Origin: Symbiodinium natans
Taxonomy: Eukaryota; Sar; Dinophyceae; Suessiales; Symbiodiniaceae
Assembly: GCA_905221605.1 (NCBI GenBank)
Contig: CAJNDS010000439.1
Location: 64,001 to 125,000 of the forward strand
Reading direction: 5' to 3'
Length of the DNA stretch: 61,000 nt
Translations under genes and position numbers: made by a program
Notes under the pieces: model-generated
The model's database searches: none
The model's input: only the letters and a program-made list of their open reading frames with translations
What the model was told of the DNA's origin: nothing
Shown: positions 14,301-26,300 of the stretch, in pieces
How positions within the stretch are numbered: the first letter of the stretch is position 1
Layout of the letters: every line of letters starts with the position of its first letter

Positions 14301-17300
14301 CTGTGGTGACAGAGGCCTGGACATGACGGGGAAGAGGGTCTCAAAAGAGGCCGCTTGTGCTGGAAGTCCGAGGGGCCCCCCAGAGCGCGCCCAGCGCAGG
14401 CTGCGCTGGTGAGTTCGTGGTGACAGGTCATCCCGGCTTCCGGGCAAAGACGGCCAAGCCGAGACCGGCAGCCCACTCCCTTTGTCAAGGAAGCTCCGGG
14501 CCTGCCAAACCTTCCTTTGTCCTACGCTTGATCTGTGTGTGCACCCTTCTCACCATAGTGTTCTTGGAGGTGCGGCGGCACTGCGGGAATTGCAGTCGGC
14601 AGTTTCGTGGCATGTGGGGCCCAGGAGCAGGATGAGCTGGAAGCCGCCGCTGTCCACTTTGACGATGCCATCAGCACGGAGGCAGGATCTGGGCAGGAAG
14701 TCAAGCTGAGCAAGGCAAGCGCATTGGAGAACGCATAGATTGGCATAGATGCAAGGAGCCAGGCTCCAAAACACTGCAAAAGCCAGCACAAGTGCCGAGA
14801 AAGGCATGAAACAGCTTGGCGAGGCATAGCGGCAAGCACAGTGCAAACCAAGGCAATCAAGCAAGATCAGGACGAGGTATGAACAACGGCAGCGGGACGG
14901 AAGCTGCGAGCCCGTTCCTCGCAAGTTGCAAGAGACAGAACGAAAAGGCACTCCAACAGTAGTCTCTCACTCTCTCTTTCTCTCTCTTTTCTCTCCCTCT
15001 CTCTCTCTTTCTCTCTCTACCTCTCTCTACCTCTCCCTTGCACATATATATATATACACACACAAACCTATATCTAGATGTGATTGCCGCAGCTGCCGGT
15101 GAGGTAATCAGCGAGCGACTACCATCTTGCAGCAAATTAGTTTAGATTGCCAACCCCGTCTTGGTTTCATTGAGGCGACTGCTCTCAACGCCCGCTGAAG
15201 ACTTGTGCCAATGCCTCACATGGCTCGGAAAGCTCCCGCTCCTCACTACAAAGTCCCGGATGACATCTCCAACCGTGTGATTGCATCGCATTAGTATCTC
15301 CTCGTTTAGATAATGCTTCACAATGCACTCCAGCTCCCAGTTGTTCACATCGCCTCCCGTCCCCTGAGCTTCTGATCAGAAGAGGTCTGGGTAAGGGGGA
15401 ATGCTCTGCGGGTAAGTGTCGGGATGAAGGGCAGGGTAAGGAGCTGACAGGTGGGTGAACGATCGAAACACTGCGGTGCATGATACTTGCGGGCGCGAAA
15501 ATAGCGCCCGCCTGAAGTGCCCGGACCTCCACTGGCTCCTCTGCGATATTTTCGTTGCCATTGACCGACTGCTCGCCAATTCCATCTCATCCTCCTTGAT
15601 CGCCACCCTGGGGCTGGTTGTGTCGTGCGTGTTTTGCTCGTTTCTGCTTCCGGTGCAGAGCAGCAGATTGGTGCAGAATGGTGCGGCACGGGTCGGGATG
15701 CAGACTAGTTTGGCACACTTCCTGCCAAGCGTTCTACCCTGGCAGGCGATTTCTGTTTCGGGACCCAGACGCTCAGTTCGAGAACGGAAAGCGACACCTT
15801 TCTTCAAGGATTTCAAGGAGCTACGGGTGAGTTGCTACCGAGCGCGCCGTACATTTTGGTCCGCTCGTGCTTGTCGGCTTGTCAGGGTTCAAGTTCGATG
15901 TGATTAGAATTTGGATAGCTTAAAGTTTTCCAACTTCGGACTCCCCAAGCCTCAAACCTTCAGAGCTCTCCGCTCTGCCAGCGACGAAGCCCGAAGCTCA
16001 ACCTCTCTGGTTCTTAAATATTCATGGTGTGAGTCGTGGGAGCTTTAAGCTTCGACATGGTTGAGTTCCTTCAAGATGTTGTGAATTCCCAGACTGCCAA
16101 GCTCTCAAGTCCGCGCCATTCAGAATCACCAGTCCGAAGCCACGGCCAAAGCTTCCAATTGGTGCATCCAGCTAGTAGCTTTGAGAAGTGAGAGGCACCA
16201 GGGAGCGAAGCCTTCCGTATTTCGGGACGTTCCTGTTGGCACATCTCCATTCCCTCCCTTATAGTCCCACCGAAAGGAGTTTGACGGCGCTGAAAAAGAG
16301 CGGGCCGTCCAGTTCAGCGGTGCCATTAGCACAGAGGCCCCCGCCTTTGACTTTGGTTAACTGCTAGCGTCGGGTGAAGTGGCAAGATGAAGACTTCTCT
16401 GGGGCAGCGCAGGTTCACACGCAGTGACAAGTGTTCCCTGTTTTGAACCGCATGTGCAATGCAGCTAGGTGCACTGTACCGCAACATCGTCGCTGTCGTT
16501 TTCATCTCACTCCCGAAGCATGAACTGCAATTCAAGTTTGAGGACGAATGCTCGCACACAAATCCATAGGAAAGGCCCCCAGGTTCCCTCAGGCAGCTTC
16601 AGAAGGTTGGAATTCCGCGCCCGCGCTACTACAGAACGTCCTGCACTCCAGACGACATACTGTCAACAAGCAGAGCAGAAGCAAGAGGCTGGTCGAATTG
16701 AACAAGCTGGCGTGCTTGCGCCCAAACTTACAGCCCCTTGCTGTTGAATTTCGCCGCACCGCGCCGTAGCCAAGACCGGGTCCGGTTTGAATTTAGAATC
16801 AGGGAATCAGCACTCACTTCGGAACATCTGCCCTTCAAAACACAAGTCATGCCTGATGGCCTAGCAGTTTGTGGCCGTTGCCGGAAGCAGCTTCTTTGTT
16901 CCCGTTTGTGAGGCAGTTCCCGTGTCTGGGCCAAGACGGTCCGTTCGAGATCGTCAGGCGACCCCCTTCCTAAAGGAGGAGCTGTGCACGTTACACGTTG
17001 GTTCGAAGCTGCGCCTCTTCGGGCTTTTGGGGCTCTTTGACCTGCTAGATGCTGTAAGTGTGATCTGCACTTTGGGCGCTTCTCGCTTGACAGCATGGTT
17101 CACGATCCCTTTCCCAGAATGGTTCCTGCAAATGCAGGAGTTTGAGACTCCGGAGGAAGGACTTGGGGTCCAGTTCAGCGATGACATCAGCACCGAGGCA
17201 AGCCCTTGCATGTACCTCAAACAGAGCTAGCTGCCATTTTTGAGACTTCAGTCTTTCCAGTCTTTCATCGCAGAGATCAAACGGCCGCACGGTGCTGCTG

Positions 17301-20300
17301 AGGGGTGTTTCGCACCACGTCTTCCAGGTGTATTCGGGGGTGCAGATATTTTGATGTCAGTTGATTTTGGGCTGGGCCTGGGATATGCTTCGACTTCCTC
17401 GCGGACGAGCCGGAATAGTGCGCGAAGCTGTGGGATAGACGGAGGAGCCTGGACAGAGTTTCGTGTGCTGTTGCTGTCTTGGCTTGCAGGGCAACGTGAC
17501 AGCAACACAAGCACACTGTACATTCGTTCACCTTTCTTTCTTTCTTCTTTTTGTTGACATTCACTGCATAGCTGCGCCCAGCCTGTACAGTTTCATTTTT
17601 GCCCCCCGTGGATAGATTCCTTGGACATCACGAACCTGGACAGCCAACTCGCAGCCGGACGGTTAGAGGAGCTGAAAAGGGTGTTGTGTGCTGAGGGATA
17701 GATCCTTGCCCTAACCTTTGGGATACTTTCCTAGACCCTTTGCAACTCGCAGTCGGACGGCTAGAGGACACTGGGGATAGGTGAGTGTTCAAGTGGATAT
17801 CTTGTCAGGTGTACAACGTGCGGTCGGACGGCTAGCGGATACATCTGGACGATAGGCCACCAACCCCATGGAGATAGCAACTCTAGGGATCCTTCCGATA
17901 GTCGACGTCGGGAGTGGCTTAGGAATACTTGGCTAGCTACCTTGTGTTCCCCGTTGGCAGGGATACTGCTGCTTCTGGAGCAACTTAACACCTTACAACT
18001 GTATATACCACCTTCCTTGTCTACTTGGGTCTGATCAACCGGAATAGTGGACACAGTTTTCCAGTTCTTCGACGGTTGCGTTTTCGGACGGAACAGCATC
18101 GACCACAGCAATGATGTGATATTAGCATTTTTTGAGGGTCGAAGAGTGGAACAACGCCAGGGGACAGGGAATAGGAAGGACCATACAGCTGGTGAATCTT
18201 CGGATATGCCAAGGTCACCAAAGATTGATGCTGAGATGAGGGCCAAGAAGATGGAATATACGATAAGCACCCCCACGACCCCCGAACGGGATATCAGATG
18301 ATGCCGCCGCAAGGGGAAATGGAATATCGGAGTATGAAGGATGTGAGGGCAGAGTTGATGCAACAGAGGGAGTGACTATTGACATCAAGAACGCGACCAC
18401 GGAGATGAATGACGAGATACGGGATGGGCTCAGGAGGATCAACGATAGACTGGATGAGGTTGAAGAGAAGTCCATAACCCAACGTGCCGAGATGATTGAT
18501 GTCGAACGCAATGTGCAACGGCAATTGAATGATAGCATTCGGGATCTACGGAGCTGGATTAGGGAGGAGTTGGCAAAGGCTGTGGAACCATTGGGCCGCG
18601 AGCGCGGAGAGGCGAGCGAAAGCGCCAATCATGTTGAACGGGACGAGTTTAAAGGGATAGCGAAAAGCGTTGACAGGATCAGTTTTCGAGTGAGGTTTGT
18701 CGCGGACGAACTCAAGCGAATAAACGGGACGATGGATTTATCGATGTCGAAGAACATCGCGGAGCCTCTGCAACAGATTCATGAGAGTATCAATGGGATG
18801 ACGAGTGATATAGGCACCGTGAAGGGGAGAGTTGATGCCATGGAAAAGCTGATTGAGAAGATGGGCAAGGAATATGCGGAAATCATGGACGAGAACAAGC
18901 AGCTGAGGGATAGGTTACGCGTGGTAGAATACAGTAGTCGGGACCGTGGGAATATCGCGAGGAGCACTGATAGACCTGACAACCCTTGCGCTGACGATGG
19001 GGCGCGGAGCACATGTGTCAGGATCGCTGGGAGGATTGATGGAGTAGAGGCAATTGTCGCGGAGATGGCCAAGGTGCTTCGGCGTGTGCGGGAGCAGCAG
19101 GCGAAGGACGCAAAAACATTCGTTGCATCCGTAAAGATCAAAGAGTTGGAGGTCATGGTTCAGGAGATGCGTGAATCGATCGTGAATATGCAAAACGAGA
19201 ATGCGGTGGACAAGGGCGAACGGAGGGAATATAAAACCCAAACGCAGAGAAGAATCGAGCAGCTCGAGAACGAGAACGCGCGGCTCAGGACCCTGCAGGA
19301 GACGCAGGAGGGTTTCATCACGGAGCTCACTCAACGGATAGATGTGGCAGCAAAAAGGAACAGCGTCGAGGCGGAGATGAGCGCAATGTGGGATAGAGTA
19401 GCTGAAGTGGAAAAGAGGTGCGAAGAGCAGCGTAGAATGCGTCAGACACTACAGTGTGGAGATGGTCATGGTGGCGTTGATCCTGAGTTGAGACGACGGG
19501 AATATCTAGGAATAGTACACAAGTGCTTTGATATGATCCTTCCTGAGGAGCCCAATCCGGCGAATCTACACACGTGGCTTGGGGAGGTGGCCCGGGCGGT
19601 GAAAAGCGCGTACATTTACGACGGGGAGTACGGATACTCCACGATTCTGCGTGTGAGGGACATGAGTGAAAGCGAATTGGATAGACCATTGAAGTATGCG
19701 GCTTTGGAAAACAAGCTGTGGGAAGGGCTGCGGAATATGATCAAATCGACGAATCTTGCCAATAAAGTGCAGGGGGAGATGTTCAAGCGAACGGCTGTGT
19801 GAGAGACAATGTCGGCTATGAGGCTGCTAAGCATGGTGGTTAGATTTTACAGCGTTTCTCCCGATAAGGAGCAGGAGGTGTTGAACGAGGCCTTGCGAAG
19901 CAAATGGTCCGATGAGCAACTGGGGGAAATTCTGCATAGTAAGGTGCGGCACCTTTCATTATTGAATCATGACATCGAGGCCTGGAGGAAGAGACCGGCA
20001 GAAGGTAAAACCCACTCATGGTTCTATGATAGGATCAAGCAAAGGATAGAGGAATGGAGGGCGGAGCAGAACCACCAGTACATGGAAGATTGGGCGCGGC
20101 ATCTCTCTGCCAGGGGCGGGCCGCAACCCTGAGGCTATCCGGGAGTATGCCGTATCCGCTCGGATTATAGACTATGCAGATGTCAGAGAACGCTGCGCCG
20201 CGAACAGGGATAGGGAACGTCTTCATCCTAATCCAGAGGGTGATCTCATTGCAGCGCTTGTCCCGCCCAGCAATCAGCAAACGACTGATTCCACTGAGGA

Positions 20301-23300
20301 TTTCGTTACGCAGCTCGCCCAGATCGAACGGGGGGTATCTGGGGAAAGGGATTCGAGCAGGGCTTCGCTGAGGGATATGGCCAAGGTTGCGGGGGGGTAT
20401 CCCAAAATTTCAAAGAACAGTCCCGGTGTCTGGAGACCAAGAAAGAACGAGATGGAAGTCGTCGACGGAATGAAGGTGCGAGCTGGATCAAGATTCAGGC
20501 CCAGAATATTCCGGGGCATGCAGGCTGAGATGGCGAATGGCGCATTGATTTTTGAGAACGGGGAGACGCGGAAGCCCGGTCAGTACGCGTGGTGGTGGCT
20601 TGAAGCTCGCACGGGAATAGGATGACTACAAACACGGGGCGCAACTGAGGCATCGGGACCTTCGACGCCTCTGGGATACCGGTGGATAGTTTCGGGGTAT
20701 ATCTGGATGGCCGGAATAGTCAGTTTACAGGCGTGGGACACATCTGGGATAAGCCTGGACAGTTCTGCGATAAGCATGGATCGCCCGAGGATACGACTGG
20801 ACGGACTCGAGGTAACCTGAGTCGTTTTGGCGACCCCTGAGAGAGGGGTAAGGACGGGATAGAGTGGAGGCGAAGCCTGAGCGGACGGGATATCTTCAGG
20901 TCTTGCTTATCGGGGGGTCTGCTCGGTACGCGGGGGGGAGATACAGGATTCGAACAGATGAGATGCCCATGAAGAAGATGATGACGCGTGTGTGGCAGTG
21001 GCGTGGAATGAGCGGTCTACGGATGCCTTACGTGCGTAATGTTTGCTTTGGTTATCAGGGAGGTTGGCCCCGGACGCGGTTCTGCGCATTGACACATCGG
21101 CAGGCGCATTGTAATGTCCACGTGCTCGGGTGGCCAAGAGAGATGGGGGCTTGGATAGTGAGTGGCATATCGAAACAAGCGGACGGATGACAGGGACAAG
21201 CTAGCGAAGATAGAAGAGTGGCGATATCATCCAGTCTTGCTTGTCGGGGGGATAGTGCGGGCTCCTCATGTACGATTTGTGGCGGAATTCATCGAGTCAG
21301 GATGTGGGAGCAAGGGAAATCCATCGAGTCAGGATGTGGGAGCAGGGATAGCCATCGAGTCAAGATTTGGGAGCAAGGGAAATCCATCGAGTCAGGATGT
21401 GGGAGCAAGGGAAATCCATCGAGTCAGGATGTGGGAGCAGGGATAGCCATCGAGTCAAGATTCGGGAGCAAGGGAAATCCATCGAGTCAAGGTTTGGGAG
21501 CAGGGATAGTCATCGAGTCAAGGTTTGGGAGCAAGGAATAGTCATCGAGTCAAGGTTTGGGAGCAAGGAGAATACCCATCGCGTTAGGCGCGTGCAGCAG
21601 GGAGCCATCAAGTAACACCGGAGTTTGTCGCGGATTGGTTTTGGGATAGTGTGGATTTGCCACCCAGACGTCAGGGAATAGCATGGCCAAGGCGAGACTA
21701 CACCTATAACATTCCATCGCTTTCACGCAGGAGTTATTGGAGGGTGGACACAGTCATCGTCGACTTGATGACCGCGTGCAGCATAGCACGCTGGGGGGCT
21801 TCGCTAACCCTAGGGTTTAGGATTGAGACCTGACGTTTGTCATGGACCAACAGGGAATACAGAGCGGAGATCTTTGCTGCCCGTATCCTCCAAACACAGC
21901 AAGTGCAGGATGGAGGGCTTCGCTGTCTACAGGGAATAGGGGTTGGAGATCTTTGCTGCCCGGATCCTTTAAGCAGGAACCGCAGAGTGGAGGGTTTTCG
22001 ATGCTTGCAGGGAATACAGAGTGGAGATCTTTGCTGCTCAAACCTTCCCGAAGGGATACAGGTACCGGAGCTTCACGTGCCTCAATTCACTGTTTTGGTC
22101 CCGAAGGGATACAGGTACCGGAGCTTCACGTCCCTTACTTCACTGTTTTGGCCCCGAAGGGATACAGGTACCGGAGCTTCACTGTTTTGGTCCCGAAGGG
22201 ATACAGGTACCGGAGCTTCACGTCCCTTACTTCACTGTTTCGACCCCGAGGGATACAGGTATCGGAGCTTCACGTCCCCTACTTCACTGTTCTGGCCCCG
22301 CAGGGATACAGGTACCTGCGCTTGGTTGCCCGGACTTACCTGTTCTGGCCCGGGGTGGGATACAAGGCGTGCTGATTACCCCATCGCCGGTCTTGACATT
22401 CGACGCCCAGCAGTCGGACCTCATCTCAGAAAAGCTTGGAATACACATGGTGTTGGCAGCCGAGGGGATATTTATAACGTTACGCATGTAAAGGTGATGA
22501 ATGAGCCGGGGAGAAGGCGTTTCCATCTTCATGTATATGTCCACGCGGTGCCCACAAGCCGGGGGGAGCTTTCTATGAGTTTGAGCTGGCAAAGGAAAAT
22601 GCCGACGAACGTCTACGTGACGACCAGTGGCCGGAGGGATAGAGGGAAGAGGATTAGCCGTGAGCATGCCTGCCAATGCATGGTGATCAACGTTCCAGAG
22701 AGGAGGCTATCCGAAGTCTACGAGTATAACGATGCAGTGTATGGCAAATCTGCAGAATGCGGAGACAGTGTCGCTGCGAGACGGAGCGTGCACGGCAGCG
22801 GAGGCATGGCTGATCACCAATAAGTCCTCGCGGCCGGCGTAGCGACTGTCAGTGGAAGTAGGTGTTCACCGTTGCGACGCACCTGGGCGAGAGAAACCAC
22901 GACGAGAAGAAGGAAGACGCCTGCCACCGTCAACGGCGTCACGTCTACAAATGCGCGTGGGACGGCTTCTCATGTCGTTGGGCGAGGTGGTGTGGCAAGG
23001 GATAGATCTGCAGGGCGCGTGCAAAGTCATGCCCCTAGCACATGGAGCGATGCAGCGGTTAGGAATGCCATGGCCCGCTGTCCTCCGCGGCTCTACATTG
23101 TCACGCGAGCCAAGCGTGGGATAGGGATGCTACATCGGGGATATATTCATCGAGGGCACGTACGTAAAGGAGGCGCTGGGTGAGACGAGTGGGAGCGACA
23201 CAGCTGCTGATTCAACTGCGAGCAGCTGGCCTTACGGGGGTGCCATGACGAGTGCAGATCAACTAGTGATGAAACTTCCTGCTTGCGAAAGAAGGGGCGT

Positions 23301-26300
23301 GGCTGATCACCAGTAAGTCCTCTCGGCCATAGTCAAACAGCATTTGTGGGCATGGCTGGCCACCATTAAGTCCCATCTGCAAAAGAATGGGCTACATCGT
23401 CTAGGAGGGGTACTGAACCCAGTGAGAAGGCCGACGATGTGAGGGATAGGGCCTGAACGAGATGAACTGAGTTTCGGCGTAAGGGGAGAGAAGGTGATAG
23501 ACCAGTTTTCCAACGATGTGGAGTAGCAGACATCTTGGGTGTATGTATTGGGGCACCGTCATAGACGTGAGTGCTCAAACGATGATTCCGAAGGTTTGCG
23601 GATGACGGTGTTGCTTTCGAGGGTCGCCGATGTGGTCTTCGTAATCGCGGGTGGTGGTGGGCGCCTCAAAGGGGCTGGAGACCATGCTGGCGATCCCTCC
23701 TGCGTTTGTGTTGAAGGTCTGAAGCAAACCGGGCGAAGATTCGCGAATTCATCGTTACATGCTGGGAGACGTCGCTCTGCGAGCTGACGCCCCCATCACG
23801 GGGGTGTTTCGCACCACGTCTTCCAGGTGTATTCGGGGGTGCAGATGTTTTGATGTCAGTTGATTTTGGGCTTGGGATATGCTTCGACTTCCTCGCGGAC
23901 GAGCCGGAATAGTGCGCGAAGCTGTGGGATAGACGGAGGAGCCTGGACAGAGTTTCGTGTGCTGTTGCTGTCTTGGCTTGCAGGGCAACGTGACAGCAAC
24001 ACAAGCACACTGTACATTCGTTCACCTTTCTTTCTTTCTTCCTTTTGTTGACATTCACTGCATAGCTGCGCCCAGCCTGGACAGTTTCGTTTTTGCCCCC
24101 CGTGGATAGATTCCTTGGACATCACGAACCTGGACAGCCAACTCGCAGCCGGATAGAGGAGCTGAAAAGGGTGTTGTGTGCTGAGGGATAGATCCTTGCC
24201 CTAACCTTTGGGATACTTTCCTAGACCCTTTGCAACTCGCAGTCGGACGGCTAGAGGACACTGGGGATAGGTGAGTGTTCAGGTGGATATCTTGTCAGGT
24301 GTACAACGTGCGGTCGGACGGCTAGCGGATACATCTGGACGATAGGCCACCAACCCCCCTGGAGATAGCAACTCTAGGGATCCTTCCGATAGTCGACGTC
24401 GGGAGTGGCTTAGGAATACTTGGCTAGCTACCTTGTGTTCCCCGTTGGCAGGGATACTGCTGCTTCTGGAGCAACTTAACACCTTACAACTGTATATACC
24501 ACCTTCCTTGTCTACTTGGGTCTGATCAACCGGAATAGTGGACACAGTTTTCCAGTTCTTCGACGGTTGCGTTTTCGGACGCATCGCACAAGGGGCAATG
24601 GGATCGTTGCTTCGCTTGCTGAAGTTAGAGTTTAGAGGCTGCACAGAAGCCGCCTGGTGTAACAAACCAGAGATGCATTAGATCGACCAGGTCCTGCAAG
24701 TCATGGCATCTACACCGGTCACTTGAGAAACTTGAAACCTTGCTCGACGGGTAACTTTGACCAAGGGCAGTAGCGACACGCAAGGAGGCAGTTTTTGCAG
24801 AGAGAGAGAGAGAGAGAGAGCATAGAGAAAGAGAGAGCGTACAGCAGCATGGCGGAGACACTGAGAAGTTTGTGGCCGTTGCCGGAAGCAGCTTCTTGTT
24901 CCCGTTTGTGAGGCAGTTCCCGTGTCTGGGCCAAGACGGTCCGTTCGAGATCGTCAGGCGACCCCCTTCCTAAAGGAGGAGCTGTGCACGTTACACGTTG
25001 GTTCGATGCTGCGCCTCTTCGGGCTCTTGGGGCTCTTTGACCTGCTAGATGCTGTAAGTGTGATCTGCACTTTGGGCGCTTCTCGCTTGACAGCATGGTT
25101 CGCGATACCCTTCCCACACAGGGTCTTTCACAGGAGTTTGAGACTCCGGAGGAAGGAACTTGCACAGGTGTCCCCGCATCCCAATTCCGAACCTCTTTGC
25201 TGGCGCAAACCCTGCTGGTGGTTTTTACCGATTTTTCAGGTGGACTCGGGCGTACACTGGATGTCACCAGCAGCATTCCACGCTACGCATTTCCTTATAT
25301 AATATACTACCACCAGCCTTCGCTCGGAACAGTGGAACACACAGCTACACCAAGGCACAATATCTTCCATTACGCTGGCAATAATTGACATCCGCGGCCT
25401 CTGTTGAATCGCTGGTCCGAAGCCGCTGCGAAAAAAAGGCACCGTTTACCGCCGAGGCGCCGGACTCCGCAGTTTCGGCGCTTCTCATGCGCTCCCAGAT
25501 CCATGTTTGGCCGAACGAGCTTCTTGAGCCAACCGAAGCCTATTCCAAGCAAAAAAGAGCATGTTCCCTTGCGTGGAGCCACCGGCAGGAGTTCGAAGAT
25601 GCTGAAGCAGCACGGGCCGTCCAGTTTAGCGGCGCAGTCGACACAGAGGCCCGGCTTTCTGAACAGTCGCTCCCCACCACAGATGTTCAACGCTTATGGC
25701 TGAGATAGAGCGAAGATTCAACATATTCCTAGTGCGCGGAAGTGCTAGCTGCAATTCACATGCGGCCATGCCGATGTCCAAAACGCACCGTCAGTTCGTG
25801 CAGGTATGCCTTTCCCCCACTACCTCTTGGCAGTAGGATGAGTGTGAGGTCTTTCTTAGTTCGGGAAATAGATGTTGTACAGTATGTGTACAACACAAGG
25901 CAAGTGGTGTGTATCTAGAGCAGTCCGGCGTTGTTCTTCAGCTACCTTTTGGCTCTGAGTCTTCAGGGCATTGCATCCCTGTTTCTGAGGCAGTTCCAGT
26001 CTCTGGGCCAACGCGGTCAGTTCGGGAGCGTCACGCGACCCCTTTCCTCAAGGAGGAGGAGCATGTTTGTTCGGTGTTTGCTTCTCTGCTCTGCGGGCAC
26101 GGGTGTTCATTTGATTCGCCTGCGGGCTCCTGACAACTTCGATTCAACCTGCTTCTTTGTTCGAATGTGTGCGCAGACAAGACGTGACGCGCCAGAAGTC
26201 ATATCGCAAGAGCCACAAGAGCTGCATGGGCCTGCCAGCAGGAGCTGGAGACTCCAGAGGACGTCCGAGGGGTCCAGTTCAGCGATGACATCAGAACCGA

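Larger units (their letters stand above)
17302..24581 (+). mobile_element. LTR-like retroelement, apparently without pol, inserted in an array intron
   Basis: Two near-identical direct repeats (17302-18090 and 23801-24581) flank 5.7 kb that includes a long Gag-like coiled-coil frame. I see no reverse transcriptase, integrase, protease or zinc knuckle, so it is probably non-autonomous or internally rearranged. The repeats do not show TG...CA ends and I find no target-site duplication, so the termini are uncertain. The element is rich in GGATA/GGAATA and in tandem repeats. Confidence 0.6.

Noticed and set aside
17225-17250. CTAGCTGCCATTTTTGAGAC resembles the dinoflagellate spliced leader
   Set aside because: Only a partial, gapped match to the leader as I remember it, with no splice donor after it.
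18091-18110. Primer-binding site next to the left terminal repeat
   Set aside because: Sequence after the repeat does not match a tRNA 3' end that I can recognise.
21284-21575. Regular ~32-bp repeats that could suggest CRISPR
   Set aside because: Units are contiguous with no unique spacers and lie in a eukaryotic element.
26000-26140. Alternative frame of A exons (QFQSLGQRGQFESVTRPLSS)
   Set aside because: This frame meets a stop in diverged copies such as A3, while the phase-0 frame stays conserved in all.
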